From: an uncultured Desulfuromonas sp.
GTDB taxonomy: Bacteria; Desulfobacterota; Desulfuromonadia; Desulfuromonadales; Desulfuromonadaceae
Length of the DNA: 64,000 nt
Assembly (NCBI RefSeq): GCF_963678835.1
Contig: NZ_OY787469.1
Span: 2,542,001-2,606,000, forward strand
Direction of reading: 5' to 3'
Below, piece after piece: positions 18,212-27,624 of this stretch; position 1 is the stretch's first letter; the number at the start of each line of letters is the position of its first letter. A program made the position numbers and the translations under genes. The notes under the pieces were generated by a model that worked only from the letters and a program-made list of their open reading frames with translations, had not been told where the DNA came from and did no database searches.

Positions 18212-18631
18212 TTGAAAGTTTTTTCCGTTATTGCAGCAGTCGTAATTATGCTCGTGGCACCACACGTGTTATTCGCGAATCAGTCGCAAGAAGCTGCGGC
18301 CATTTCTTCGGCAGAAAGCTTTCTGCAACTTGTTGATTCCGGGCACTATGGTGAAAGTTGGGAGGCCACTTCGAAACTTTTTAAAGCACAGGTTTCAAAA
18401 CAGCAGTGGATCGCGCAACTTGAACAAATGCATCCTCTTTTCGGCGCGCTGGTCAAGCGAGAAATAAAAGGACGGAACTACACAAAATCATTGCCCGGTG
18501 CACCCGACGGTGACTACGTGGTGATCCAATTTACAACAGAGTTCGAAAATAAGAAAAACTCACTAGAAACAATCACTCCCATGCTTGAAAACGATGGAAA
18601 GTGGCGCGTTTCAGGCTATTACGTTCGGTAG
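18212..18631 (+). CDS. DUF4019 domain exported protein
   Basis: 139 residues with a Sec signal peptide (LKVFSVIAAVVIMLVAPHVLFA). The mature part matches DUF4019: AESFLQLVDSGHYGESWEAT, then FKAQVSKQQWIAQLEQMHPLFGALVKREI, and a C-terminal strand pair ending WRVSGYYVR. The function of this family is unknown; the fold is small and periplasmic. The start is TTG 18212, because AAGGGGG lies 5 bp upstream and the signal peptide begins exactly there; the longer frame from 17942 would overlap the divergent ModA gene. A strong terminator follows. Confidence 0.82.
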   Translation: MKVFSVIAAVVIMLVAPHVLFANQSQEAAAISSAESFLQLVDSGHYGESWEATSKLFKAQVSKQQWIAQLEQMHPLFGALVKREIKGRNYTKSLPGAPDGDYVVIQFTTEFENKKNSLETITPMLENDGKWRVSGYYVR

Positions 18632-18649
18632 TTCACGCGCAGAATGTTC

Positions 18650-18693
18650 AACGTAAAAAGGACTGATCCTTGGGGCTCAGTCCTTTTTACGTT
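18650..18693. terminator. Bidirectional intrinsic terminator
   Basis: AACGTAAAAAGGACTGA (18650-18666) pairs perfectly with TCAGTCCTTTTTACGTT (18677-18693), a 17-bp stem with A/T-rich base. It separates the DUF4019 gene from the convergent XRE regulator. Confidence 0.92.
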
Positions 18694-18748
18694 GCAATGC
18701 TTTTACCGATCAGGGGGTGTGTTACACCGTTTATGCCACCGGTTCCGC

Positions 18749-19129
18749 TTATTTGTGCTTTTTCGCTGATTGTGATTTTTCCGCTGAATTTTCCAGCATG
18801 GTCAATGCGGCATATTTGATGGAATCTTCGGCAACACTGTAAGCATCCAGCAACCGTTGCTGCTCTTGGGGCAGGTTTATGTCATCGTGCTTTTTATCCA
18901 GCAACATCGAGCCTTCACCATGTTTGATCCATGTGTGGCTTATTCCATAGTGATATTCCATTAAAAGAATCAGGGTGTCGGAAGGCTCTCTTTCCCCTTT
19001 TTCAATGCCGCTGATATGGCTTTGTCTGACTCCTAGCGGCTCGGAAAAGGCTGTCTGCGTCATTGCCAAGGCGTTTCTGGCTTCTTTCAAACGTAAGCCA
19101 ATATCACGGCGTGATTTTTCGTTTGACAT
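18749..19129 (-). CDS. XRE-family transcriptional regulator, phage-repressor type
   Basis: 126 residues. The N-terminal helix-turn-helix domain is clear: IGLRLKEARNALAMTQTAFSE, then VRQSHISGIEKGEREPSDTL and ISHTWIKHGEGSML, the layout of small phage C-type repressors. The C-terminal tail is charged. ATG 19129 is preferred over an in-frame GTG at 19138. It is divergent from an AlpA-like gene across a 90-bp A-rich gap, the usual repressor/early-gene arrangement of a prophage. It probably represses the rightward promoter. Confidence 0.85.
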   Translation of the reverse strand: MSNEKSRRDIGLRLKEARNALAMTQTAFSEPLGVRQSHISGIEKGEREPSDTLILLMEYHYGISHTWIKHGEGSMLLDKKHDDINLPQEQQRLLDAYSVAEDSIKYAALTMLENSAEKSQSAKKHK

Positions 19130-19219
19130 AGATACCACTCAGTGTTATTAATTGTTATATTTTAAAAAAAGCAAACAAAAGCAAAAGAAACAAAATAGTA
19201 GCACAAAAGAGGAGGGGGG

Positions 19220-19450
19220 ATGGACAGGAAAAACTCACCTGGTGAATTGGAGAGTGATCTATTGACGGCGGATGAATTGGCGACTCAGGTGTTTCGCTGC
19301 AGCTATCACACCTTTATGACCGAGATCAAAACCCTGCCGAATTTTCCTGTAGCCATCGGCCATCCGGCAAGAAAGGGGAAACTGCATTGGGTGAGGGACG
19401 AAGTGATTGCCTGGCGCAATAAGCATTATCGACGTGATTCTGCGAGGTAG
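19220..19450 (+). CDS. AlpA/excisionase-like small DNA-binding protein
   Basis: 76 residues with an MerR/AlpA-like winged-helix layout: LLTADELATQVFRCSYHTFMTEIK (recognition helix), then NFPVAIGHPARKGKLHWVRDEVIAWRN, the usual end of AlpA-family proteins. It starts right after GGAGGGGGG, an extreme purine-rich ribosome binding site of the same style as the inovirus genes at the other end of the window. It probably activates or excises a mobile element that is now largely gone. Divergent from the XRE repressor and 7 bp before a 65-aa gene. Confidence 0.75.
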   Translation: MDRKNSPGELESDLLTADELATQVFRCSYHTFMTEIKTLPNFPVAIGHPARKGKLHWVRDEVIAWRNKHYRRDSAR

Positions 19451-19457
19451 TGGTGCT

Positions 19458-19655
19458 ATGAAAAAAACCTTTGCCTATTGTGTCACTATTCGAAATGCCT
19501 GGACTGCTCGGGAGTCGTACCGTAAGGCACGATCGCACGGCCATTTCTCCATCTACTGGTCCGATTATGGATCGTATCTGGCGTATCGGCGGGTGTTGCG
19601 GCTGCTGCGGCACGAACGTTTGGCTTTTGAGCCGTTGTGCTCTGACAGAGAATAG
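19458..19655 (+). CDS. Small phage-type protein, similar to the pre-rep protein of the inovirus
   Basis: 65 residues (MKKTFAYCVTIRNAWTARES...). By eye its core I-x-N-x-W-x-x-R...ES-x-R-x-x-AR-x-x-G...Y-x-x-x-RR-x-L can be aligned with the 77-aa protein at 58795-59028, which lies directly before the inovirus replication gene. No replication gene follows here. Its function is unknown, and the similarity is short and needs a statistical test. Confidence 0.55.
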   Translation: MKKTFAYCVTIRNAWTARESYRKARSHGHFSIYWSDYGSYLAYRRVLRLLRHERLAFEPLCSDRE

Positions 19656-19734
19656 TCCCCTGACCTTATCAACGTAGGCCAGCCTATCCCTTTCATTGGG
19701 ATCGTGAACATCCAATTTTTTGTGGCTTTTTTAG

Positions 19735-19890
19735 CAGAGTGTTGAAAAAATCCCATCCGGTTTTTTTCCAGCGGCGCAAGCCGAAAATGCAATTTCCGTC
19801 TTACTGACAACATCAAGGACGTGAAAAACGGTCCTTGATGTTGGTCGCTCGTCCATGGGCTCCGCAGGCTGTTTTTCAACAGCCTGTCAG
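19735..19890. repeat. Dispersed intergenic repeat, copy B (most complete)
   Basis: About 155 bp beginning AGAGTGTTGAAAAAATCC and ending with the hairpin CAGGCTGTT-TTTC-AACAGCCTG. The outer ends are short inverted repeats (GTGTTGAAAAA against TTTTTCAACAG). An inner stem is formed by CATCAAGGAC and GTCCTTGATG around GTGAAAAACG. Related copies lie at 15148-15275 and 33396-33456. It has no coding capacity of its own. Confidence 0.8.
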
Positions 19891-20016
19891 ATAAAATCAT
19901 CGTATTATTAATCCTGTATGAGTAACAGCTTCTGTCTGATAGCAACAGGGATGATAGTTGCCAACCGTTGTTTGTCGGCAGAAAACCTTTTTGCGACAGG
20001 CTATTTTAAGTTGAAA

Positions 20017-20038
20017 ACATACCGTATGGTCGGTATGT
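20017..20038. promoter_or_regulatory. TetR-type operator upstream of the RND efflux operon
   Basis: ACATACCG (20017-20024) and CGGTATGT (20031-20038) form a perfect 8-bp inverted repeat with a 6-bp spacer, TATGGT. It lies 109 bp before the adaptor gene start. The TetR-family gene at the end of the same operon is the probable ligand-responsive repressor. Confidence 0.7.
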
Positions 20039-20147
20039 TGATGCGAATAGCGGGGGCAGGGCGTTTATCACCATACCCGCAGTCGATTTGAAAGGCCAAT
20101 TCCGGCGGAGCGTGTTGATATTTTTATTTGAAGGAGCTGTTCATTTT

Positions 20148-21302
20148 ATGAAGAACAATGCCGCAAAGACATTGAGCTATTTGATTGGCATCGCAGTTGC
20201 TGTGGCAGCGGGATTTTTTGCCCATAGCCTGATGGGGCCGGGGCAGGTTCTGCAAGCACCGATGGCCGGCGGTCAAAGGCCGCAGCCCAAAGTGGTGGCG
20301 CAGGTGATTGGTATGACGCCTTTAGATACGCAGGATAAATATATCGCCATGGTGGAGTCGATTCAGGATGTGGTGGTAAAGCCTGAAGTTTCCGGTTATC
20401 TCGATGAGGTTCGTTTTAAGGAGGGGGATCTTGTTAAACAGGGTGAGCTGCTGTTCACCATTGATAAGCGGCGTTACCAGGCCACTGTTGAGGTGCGCCA
20501 GGCGGAATTGGCCCAGGCGCGTGCTGAGCTGGAACGGGCAACAAAATATCTGAATCGGTTGCGCGCGGCCAGTGAACGAAGTATTTCACAAACGGATTTT
20601 GATACGGCAGAGAGCGCTGAACAACAGGCTCGCGCGGCTGTGCAGCAGGCGCACGCCACCCTGAATCTGGCAAAGCTTGATCTAAGCTTTTGTGAGATTC
20701 ATGCGCCGATCAGTGGTCGCATTGGTGCGGCGCTGGTGACCAAAGGCAATTATGTCACACCGGCATCGGGTGAGCTGGCCAAAATTGTTCAGATGGATCC
20801 CATCCGGGTGGTTTTTTCCATGACGGATCGTTCGTATGTCTCACTACGCCAGCGTGAAGTGTCTGGCACGGCTGATGATTATGCCGCCAAGGTGCTTTTG
20901 CCGAACAAGACGCTTTATGACGGGGTTGGCAGCAAGGCGTTTGCTGATAACGAAATGAACGCACAAACCGGCACCATTGCTTTGCGGTTTCTGTTTGACA
21001 ATCCTGATGGACTGCTGATTCCCGGTAGTTATGTCAATATTTTTCTCGAAAAAACGCAGCGGCCCATGGGGTTGAGTGTGCCGCAACAGGCATTGCTGGT
21101 TGATGCGCAAGGGGATTATGTGCTGACGGCGGATGACAACGGCTTGTTGAGCGTGGCACGTGTCACCCTGGGGAAAACCCTCGGTCGCGACCGGGAGGTG
21201 CTTTCAGGCCTTAAGGAGGGTGATCGTGTTGTGATCGAAGGCTTGTTGAAGGTGCAGCCGGGTGTCACGGCCCAAGTGACTCTGCAAGAGGGGGCACAAT
21301 GA
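20148..21302 (+). CDS. RND efflux periplasmic adaptor subunit (AcrA/MexA type)
   Basis: 384-residue membrane fusion protein linking the inner-membrane pump to the outer-membrane channel. It has an N-terminal membrane anchor ([21 protein letters not shown]), the lipoyl half-motifs [20 protein letters not shown] and [20 protein letters not shown], an alpha-hairpin between them (about residues 100-165), then beta-barrel and membrane-proximal domains. ATG 20148 is chosen because AAGGAG lies at 20131-20136. Its stop overlaps the pump start by 4 bp (ATGA). Confidence 0.93.
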   Translation: MKNNAAKTLSYLIGIAVAVAAGFFAHSLMGPGQVLQAPMAGGQRPQPKVVAQVIGMTPLDTQDKYIAMVESIQDVVVKPEVSGYLDEVRFKEGDLVKQGELLFTIDKRRYQATVEVRQAELAQARAELERATKYLNRLRAASERSISQTDFDTAESAEQQARAAVQQAHATLNLAKLDLSFCEIHAPISGRIGAALVTKGNYVTPASGELAKIVQMDPIRVVFSMTDRSYVSLRQREVSGTADDYAAKVLLPNKTLYDGVGSKAFADNEMNAQTGTIALRFLFDNPDGLLIPGSYVNIFLEKTQRPMGLSVPQQALLVDAQGDYVLTADDNGLLSVARVTLGKTLGRDREVLSGLKEGDRVVIEGLLKVQPGVTAQVTLQEGAQ

Positions 21303-24300
21303 TCTCTCGCGTTTTTATCGAACGTCCCCGTCTGGCGGGTGTTGTTTCCATCGTGTTGATGCTGGCGGGCATTCTTTCGGTTTTTGCTCTGCCAATTGCC
21401 CAGTATCCGCAAGTGACACCACCGCAGGTCAATGTTCGGGCCAGTTATCCCGGTGCCAGTGCCGAAGTGCTGGCGGCGACGGTGGCCAGCCCGATTGAAG
21501 ATGCGGTTAACGGCGTTGAAAATATGATCTACATGTCGTCGAGTTCGGATAACACAGGCAGTTATCAGCTCACCATCTCGTTTGAGGTTGGTACGGATAC
21601 CGACATGGCGCAGGTCAAAGTACAGAACCGTGTTGCCCAGGCTGAGCCGCTGTTACCAAGTGAAGTTACTCAGCAGGGGGTGACCGTTGAGACGGAATCT
21701 AGTGACATGCTGGGGTTTATGCTGCTGCGTTCAACGGACGGCAGCCTGGATGATCTTTACCTGAGTGACTATGCGTCAAAGATCATCAAGCCGGCGCTGG
21801 AACGTATCGCGGGTGTCAGCCGTGCTCAGGTATGGGGCGCTCAATACAGTATGCGTGTGTGGATGGATGCTGATCGTCTTGCGGCTCTAAACCTCAGCCC
21901 GGAAGATGTTGCCTCAGCCATCAGGGCTCAAAATCTCCAGGCATCCATTGGTTCACTTGGAGCAACACCGGGTGATGGTTCGTCCAAACTGGTGTATAGC
22001 TTGAAAACCGAGGGCCGCCTCAATGATCCGGACGCGTTTGCTGATATCGTGATTCGCACCGCTGCCGATGGTGCTGTGGTCTATCTCAAAGATGTTGCCC
22101 GTGTGGAAAAGGGCGCCGATCAATACCTGTATAACGCTAAATACAATGGCGACAATTGTGTGGCCATGGGCTTGAACCGTACGCCGGGCTCGAACGCTCT
22201 TGATACCATGGATGCGGTGCGCAGCGAGCTGGAGCATTTGAAAGCCCAGTTTCCCAAAGGGCTGGAGCTTGTGTTGCCCTATGATGCGACGGAATTCGTC
22301 CGTACCAGTATCTGGGAGATTGCCACCACGCTGGGCTTGACCTTCTTTCTGGTCGTTCTGGTGTGTTATGTCTTCTTGCAGAATTGGCGTGCTACCCTGA
22401 TTCCTGCGTTGACGATTCCGGTGTCGTTGTGCGCCACCTTTATGGTGCTGAGTGTGCTGGGTTACAGTATCAACATCCTCACGCTGTTTGGTCTTGTGCT
22501 GGCGATTGGACTGGTGGTGGATGATGCGATTGTCGTTGTCGAACGGGTTATGGAATTGATGACCCGCGAAGGGCTCAGTCCCAAAGAGGCGACGATTAAG
22601 ACCATGGAGCAAGTCAGTGGCGCGGTTATCGCCACGACACTGGTTTTGCTGGCGATCTTTGTCCCGGTGGGCTTCATGGAAGGCATTACCGGTAAAATCT
22701 ATCAGCAGTTTTCCGTTGCCATTTCCGCCGCCGTCCTTTTTTCAACCGTGAACGCTTTAACCCTCAGTCCGGCGTTGTGCGCCACGATGCTCAGTATTGT
22801 TCCTCCTAAAGAGCATGGACCGTTGAAATGGTTTAACACGACCCTGGGACGGTTGCGTGGCCATTATGTAGCGCTCAGTCTGGGAATTGCCCGTCGACTG
22901 GTGGTGACGGCACTCATTCTGCTCGGAGCCATCGGCGGCAGTTATTTTCTGTTTTCGCACAGTTCAACCACCTTTTTGCCCGATGAAGATCAGGGGATTA
23001 TTTTCGGCATGTTGCAGTTGCCCGAAGGAGCCAGTCTTGGTCGAACCAGCCGGGTTCTGGATGAGGTGGTGTCGCCGTTGAAAGATGAGGAAGGCGTTAA
23101 TTTTGTCATGCAGATCACCGGTTTCAGCATGATGGGAGGCTCCGGTGAAAATGTTGCCTTTTTTCTAGTCGGCTTGGAAAACTGGGCCAAGCGCGATTCC
23201 GCGGATTTGACGATTTCTGCCATTCAACAAAAGCTTCAGGGGCGTGTGGCGGCTGTGCCGAGTGCCCAAATCAATCTGTTTACGCCACCGGCCATCATGG
23301 GCCTCGGTGTTAGCGGCGGTATGGATATCCGCTTACTGTCCACGGAAGAAGACGATCCACAGAAACTGCAGGCGGTGTTAAACAGCTTTCTCATGCAACT
23401 GAACATGGCGCCGGAGATCATGATGGCGTTCAGTACCTATTCGTCCAACACGCCGCACCTGCATCTTGAGGTGGATCGGGTCAAAGCGGCCTTGATGAAT
23501 GTCGATGTCAATCGTTTGTTTGGTGTGCTGCAAAATTATTTTGGCTCGTTGTATGTCAATGATGTCAACTTTGCCGGTCAGGTCAATAAGGTTGTGATTC
23601 AGGCGGACTGGCCGTTTCGCAACAATGTCGATGCCCTTGAGGGCATCTATGTGCAGAGCACCACCGGTGCCATGGTGCCGTTGCGCAGTCTGGTCACCAT
23701 AGATACCATGCAGGCACCGCGAAATATCGAGCGCTACAACAAGTTTACATCGGCCAGCATCAACGCCGTTGCCATGCCGTCAACCAGCAGTGGCGATGCA
23801 ATGGCTAAGGTCGCCGCCGTTGCGCAACAGAATCTGCCGCGTGGCTACACCTTCGACTGGTCGAGCCTGAGCTATCAGGAGGCGCGTTCTTCCGGTGGCA
23901 CTTATGTTCTGTTGCTGATGGCCGTGCTGTTTGGTTATCTGTTTCTGGTCGCGCAATATGAAAGCTGGATTATTCCACTGCCGGTTATCGTATCAACCGC
24001 CGTTGCCATCTTTGGTGCGTTGGCCGGGTTGATCGCGGTCAGTTTGCCACTGAGTATCTATGCCCAGCTCGGTATTATTCTTCTGGTTGGTCTGGCCAGT
24101 AAAAACGCCATACTCATTGTTGAATTTTCCAAAACCCAACGTGAAGAGGGGCTGTCAATCCTTGAAGCCGCATCCGAAGGGGCCGGACAGCGCTTTCGAG
24201 CCGTGCTGATGACCGCGTTTACCTTTATCCTCGGTGTGCTGCCCATGGTGTTTGCCTCTGGTGCCGGGTCTGCCAGCCGCCGTTCCATCGGCACGACGGT

Positions 24301-25810
24301 ATTTTTCGGGATGGTTGCCGCGACGCTGGTCGGCATTGTTCTGGTGCCGGCACTCTACGTGATGTTTCAGACCTGGCGGGAGAAAGGCCATGCGTTCCGT
24401 TTGCGCCACAGTCGCTCTCATCTGACCACTCTGGTGCTGATGATCCTGCCGTTTATCATGAACGGGTGCATAACAGTCGGGCCTGATTATCAACGTCCTG
24501 ATCCTGTCGTGATTGAAGGTGCTTTCGAACAAGCAGTGGATGTTGGTGACTGGTGGACCCAGTTTAATGATCCACTGTTGACTGAACTGGTGCAGCAGGC
24601 ACTGGCCAACAACCGTGATTTGAAAACGGCAGTGGCACGGGTGCGCGAAGCGCGTGCGACGCTGGCTCGTAGCAAAGCCGTCTTGTGGCCGACATTGGAC
24701 GCGCTCGGTTCGGTTTCGCGCAGCAAAACGTCTGAGAATGCATCTGAGAATGCCGGTGAATCGACTTTGTATGATACCGGTGTGAATGCGGCATGGGAGA
24801 TCGACGTGTTTGGAGGCACCCGCCGCAGTGTTGAAGCAGCCAATGCCGATTGGCAATCCATGTTGATCGATCTAGGCGATGTGCAAGTTTCTGTTGCCGC
24901 TGAGACCGCTTTGGCTTATATCGCATTGCGCACCGTGCAATATCAACTGGTCGTGGCGCGCGACAATCTGGCCATCCAGCAGGAAACCCATGCCATTCTC
25001 GCTGACCGCAGGCAGGCGGGACTGGACAATGACCTGGCTCTGCAGCAGGCCACCTACAATTTGGAAAGTACCCGTTCATCCATTCCCACCCTCGAAGCTA
25101 AGGTGGAATCCGCCTACAATGCACTGTGCGTGCTGATCGGGGTCTTACCGGGTAGCGTGGCGTTGGAACCTTTGAGTCAAATTCCCCATTCCACGGTGGA
25201 AGTTGAAGGCATTCCTGCTGATCTGCTTCGTCGCCGCCCGGATGTTCAGCGTGCCGAACGTCAGCTCGCCGCTCAGACCGCAAGGATAGGTGTGGCTACG
25301 GCTGATCTCTACCCACGCTTTACCCTGACCGGTTCCATTGGTCTCGAATCTCTCAACACCTCGGATTTGCTGACCTCGGAAAGTGAACGCTACAGCATTA
25401 TCCCCGGGGTGCAATGGCCGATCTTTTACTTTGGCTCTATCCGCAACAACATCAAGGTTCAGCAAGCAGTTCGCGAACAATATTTACAAGCCTATGAATC
25501 CGCCGTGCTGACCGCAGTGGAAGAGGTGCGTAATGCCCTGATGGATTACCGCAAAGAGCAGGAGCGTTATGTTGCGCTGAATCGTGCCGTGACCGCAGCA
25601 CAAACAGCCGAGTTCTTGGCCAAAGACCAATATCGTAACGGGCTGACCGACTTCAATGCTGTGCTTGATGCGCAACGCTCGTTACTCTCCTTTCAGGAGC
25701 AACGAGTTGTCAGTGAAGGTGCCGTCAGCCAAAATATCGTGCGTCTCTATCGCGCTATGGGCGGCGGTTGGACGCCGATGGAAGCCTTACAAGAGATGGA
25801 AATGAGGTAA
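21299..25810 (+). CDS. RND multidrug pump fused in frame to a NodT-type outer-membrane factor
   Basis: 1503 residues without an internal stop. Residues 1 to about 1030 are a complete HAE1/AcrB pump: [11 protein letters not shown]-like first helix, two periplasmic porter loops, and transmembrane motifs such as [19 protein letters not shown] and [15 protein letters not shown]. From about residue 1040 a second signal-like helix with a lipobox-like Cys ([13 protein letters not shown]) leads into a NodT/OprM outer-membrane factor ([27 protein letters not shown]). The domains are normally separate genes, because the pump ends in the cytoplasm while the channel must be exported. An SD-like GGAGAAAGG followed by ATG 24390 sits at the junction but in the +1 frame and stops at 24423. 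Two explanations remain: a real fusion, or an indel that joined two overlapping genes. A separately translated channel from TTG 24401, GTG 24434 or ATG 24440 is also possible. Confidence 0.88.
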   Translation: MISRVFIERPRLAGVVSIVLMLAGILSVFALPIAQYPQVTPPQVNVRASYPGASAEVLAATVASPIEDAVNGVENMIYMSSSSDNTGSYQLTISFEVGTDTDMAQVKVQNRVAQAEPLLPSEVTQQGVTVETESSDMLGFMLLRSTDGSLDDLYLSDYASKIIKPALERIAGVSRAQVWGAQYSMRVWMDADRLAALNLSPEDVASAIRAQNLQASIGSLGATPGDGSSKLVYSLKTEGRLNDPDAFADIVIRTAADGAVVYLKDVARVEKGADQYLYNAKYNGDNCVAMGLNRTPGSNALDTMDAVRSELEHLKAQFPKGLELVLPYDATEFVRTSIWEIATTLGLTFFLVVLVCYVFLQNWRATLIPALTIPVSLCATFMVLSVLGYSINILTLFGLVLAIGLVVDDAIVVVERVMELMTREGLSPKEATIKTMEQVSGAVIATTLVLLAIFVPVGFMEGITGKIYQQFSVAISAAVLFSTVNALTLSPALCATMLSIVPPKEHGPLKWFNTTLGRLRGHYVALSLGIARRLVVTALILLGAIGGSYFLFSHSSTTFLPDEDQGIIFGMLQLPEGASLGRTSRVLDEVVSPLKDEEGVNFVMQITGFSMMGGSGENVAFFLVGLENWAKRDSADLTISAIQQKLQGRVAAVPSAQINLFTPPAIMGLGVSGGMDIRLLSTEEDDPQKLQAVLNSFLMQLNMAPEIMMAFSTYSSNTPHLHLEVDRVKAALMNVDVNRLFGVLQNYFGSLYVNDVNFAGQVNKVVIQADWPFRNNVDALEGIYVQSTTGAMVPLRSLVTIDTMQAPRNIERYNKFTSASINAVAMPSTSSGDAMAKVAAVAQQNLPRGYTFDWSSLSYQEARSSGGTYVLLLMAVLFGYLFLVAQYESWIIPLPVIVSTAVAIFGALAGLIAVSLPLSIYAQLGIILLVGLASKNAILIVEFSKTQREEGLSILEAASEGAGQRFRAVLMTAFTFILGVLPMVFASGAGSASRRSIGTTVFFGMVAATLVGIVLVPALYVMFQTWREKGHAFRLRHSRSHLTTLVLMILPFIMNGCITVGPDYQRPDPVVIEGAFEQAVDVGDWWTQFNDPLLTELVQQALANNRDLKTAVARVREARATLARSKAVLWPTLDALGSVSRSKTSENASENAGESTLYDTGVNAAWEIDVFGGTRRSVEAANADWQSMLIDLGDVQVSVAAETALAYIALRTVQYQLVVARDNLAIQQETHAILADRRQAGLDNDLALQQATYNLESTRSSIPTLEAKVESAYNALCVLIGVLPGSVALEPLSQIPHSTVEVEGIPADLLRRRPDVQRAERQLAAQTARIGVATADLYPRFTLTGSIGLESLNTSDLLTSESERYSIIPGVQWPIFYFGSIRNNIKVQQAVREQYLQAYESAVLTAVEEVRNALMDYRKEQERYVALNRAVTAAQTAEFLAKDQYRNGLTDFNAVLDAQRSLLSFQEQRVVSEGAVSQNIVRLYRAMGGGWTPMEALQEMEMR

Positions 25811-25813
25811 ATA

Positions 25814-26371
25814 ATGACCACCCCGTCTAGACGCAAAAAACAACCTGAAAAAGTCCGCAGTAAGCTGATCGAATGTGCGGCACGCATTGCCGCTGAACAG
25901 GGACCGGGAGGCCTGACCATTCAGGCTGTCGCCGACGCCGCCGGGGTGACAAAAGGTGGACTTTTTCACCATTTCAGTGATAAACGGCAACTGATTGAAT
26001 CGGTCTTCAAGGATTTTCTCACAAAGTTGGACGAGGAAATTGACCAGGCGCTTGAGCAGGATCCCGTGGCGTATGGACGCTTTACTCGCGCCTATATCAT
26101 GGTGGCTCTTCAAAATATCGCTCCGCAACGGGAAGCGGATGTGTGGAAAGCCTTCTCACTCTGTGCCCTGACCGAACCGCAATTCAGAGTTTTGTGGAAC
26201 GAATGGATTCACGGCCGTCTGGCGTCTCATCAGGAAACAGATCAGGATCCAGCTCTGCATATTGCCCGTTATGCGTTTGACGGTGTCTGGTCGGCCAATC
26301 TTATGGGAGCGATTAGTTCTGAGGACTATTTTGCTCTTTTGGACCGGCTCGTAGAGATGACAAAACCGTGA
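25814..26371 (+). CDS. TetR/AcrR-family transcriptional regulator
   Basis: 185 residues. The N-terminal TetR helix-turn-helix is plain: LIECAARIAAEQGPGGLTIQ, then VADAAGVTKGGLFHHFSDKRQLIESVF. The C-terminal ligand-binding part is of the TetR_C type with QREADVWKAFSLCALTEPQFR. It starts 3 bp after the pump-channel gene, so it belongs to the same operon, and the operator at 20017-20038 suggests autorepression of the whole unit. Confidence 0.93.
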   Translation: MTTPSRRKKQPEKVRSKLIECAARIAAEQGPGGLTIQAVADAAGVTKGGLFHHFSDKRQLIESVFKDFLTKLDEEIDQALEQDPVAYGRFTRAYIMVALQNIAPQREADVWKAFSLCALTEPQFRVLWNEWIHGRLASHQETDQDPALHIARYAFDGVWSANLMGAISSEDYFALLDRLVEMTKP

Positions 26372-26423
26372 TAAGAGATTCTAAAAGGGGGTAGGTTAAG
26401 GACGGAAGAACGAAGATTCACTT

Positions 26424-26465
26424 TATCAGCACGGCAGCCGAATGAGTTCAGGTGCCGTGCTGATA
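26424..26465. terminator. Terminator hairpin between tetR and the convergent cytochrome gene
   Basis: TATCAGCACGGCA (26424-26436) and TGCCGTGCTGATA (26453-26465) pair perfectly over 13 bp around a 16-base loop. It lies between two convergent genes; a T-run is lacking. Confidence 0.65.
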
Positions 26466-26521
26466 TGAGGGATAGGGTGAAAAGTGGCTTCCGTGTTGAA
26501 GCGTTGGAAGCAGGCGACGAA

Positions 26522-27343
26522 TTAATAGTGATCCTGTTTTTTGTCGTCGTGGCAGGAGACGCATTCCATTTTACCGCGGGTGTTTTCCATATCACTGCCT
26601 TTGCCATGACATTCACGACACTGTTGAACTGACTCAGGCAACGGATATGCAGCCACAAACTCGTCACGATGATCTTTGTTCAACAGTTCAACCAGATAAC
26701 GGGCCACCGAACTGTCCACCAGAGCACAACGCTCTTTGCGTTCAACGTCGAAGGATTTGTAGCCCGAGGCTTTACACCAGTTGGTCACTGAGGCGTGGCA
26801 GAGCGGTGAGTTGGCCACGGTACGGACAATTTTCATATCACCATGACGGCGCTGGGTCGGGAAATGGTTGGGCAGTTTCTCATAGCTGTAGAAGGCATAA
26901 ATCTCATCAACAACGGCATTGGGCTTTTTCGCGACCAGTGTTGCTACCAGCGCCGACCCGTTCAGTGCGCCGCAAACGGTTGCCCAGCCCAAAACTCCGC
27001 CCAAGCCGTAGAGCGATGCCATGCTGGGAAAGGCATGGTAGGGGCCACCAATCTCTTCACGCAAGGTGTCGATCATCGCTGCAGTGACACCGTACATGCA
27101 TTCACCTGCCCAGTAATTATCGTATGCACGTTGTGCTACGGCATCGGGATCGAGTTCCTTGTAGGGCCACCGAGTGCGCATGGCATGGCCATTATGCATC
27201 TGGGCGGCGCCGTAGTAGGGTGAATCCGGTATCGGATTTTCCGTTGATTCTTTATCCTCGGCAAACAGTGGCGTCGCAGCCAGAGCCGTCGCTCCAGTCG
27301 CCGTCACCAGGCCAAGGGATTTTAATGCTTCCCTTCGGTTCAT
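26522..27343 (-). CDS. Split-Soret-type dihaem cytochrome c
   Basis: 273 residues. A twin-arginine-like leader (MNRREALKSLGLVTATGATALAATPLFAED) indicates periplasmic export. The C-GCAxxG-C-C-type body includes AYDNYWAGECMYGVTAAMID and ATVCGALNGSALVATL. Two haem c motifs, CRECH and CVSCH, stand near the C-terminus. This matches the split-Soret cytochrome of sulfate reducers, a protein thought to act in anaerobic electron transfer. ATG 27343 is preceded by GGAGAACGAC. No cytochrome partner gene is adjacent. Confidence 0.85.
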   Translation of the reverse strand: MNRREALKSLGLVTATGATALAATPLFAEDKESTENPIPDSPYYGAAQMHNGHAMRTRWPYKELDPDAVAQRAYDNYWAGECMYGVTAAMIDTLREEIGGPYHAFPSMASLYGLGGVLGWATVCGALNGSALVATLVAKKPNAVVDEIYAFYSYEKLPNHFPTQRRHGDMKIVRTVANSPLCHASVTNWCKASGYKSFDVERKERCALVDSSVARYLVELLNKDHRDEFVAAYPLPESVQQCRECHGKGSDMENTRGKMECVSCHDDKKQDHY

Positions 27344-27571
27344 GTCGTTCTCCTTTTCTGTTGTGATATTATTCTGCCTTGACGACATGATAATAGCAAT
27401 CGGGCTGTGAGGGGACAAATATTAAATCTTGATAGTTTCATTATTAGAAAGAATGGAAATCGATGTAACTGTTCAAAAATGAACGTTTTATTCGTAGCTC
27501 GGGTTCAATACTCCATGCTTGCTGCGAAGGAGTTTATCGTCTCAACCCGCACGTTTAAAACGATGGATGTC

Positions 27572-27617
27572 GTAGAAGGCAGCTTCCCGTTCCCTGGTCG
27601 GAGAAGCTACCTTCTAC
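27572..27617 (-). terminator. Hairpin after the CusA-like gene
   Basis: GTAGAAGGCAGCTTC (27572-27586) pairs with GAAGCTACCTTCTAC (27603-27617) with one mismatch in 15 bp. It lies 8 bp beyond the stop of the metal-efflux operon and has no strong T-run. Confidence 0.65.
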
Positions 27618-27624
27618 AAATTAT

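Larger units (their letters stand above)
18749..19655 (+). mobile_element. Possible remnant of a phage early region
   Basis: Divergent XRE repressor and AlpA-like gene plus a 65-aa gene resembling the inovirus pre-rep protein. No integrase, replication or structural gene is left, and a dispersed repeat copy begins 80 bp downstream. This is read as the immunity/early module of a decayed inovirus-like element. Confidence 0.4.
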
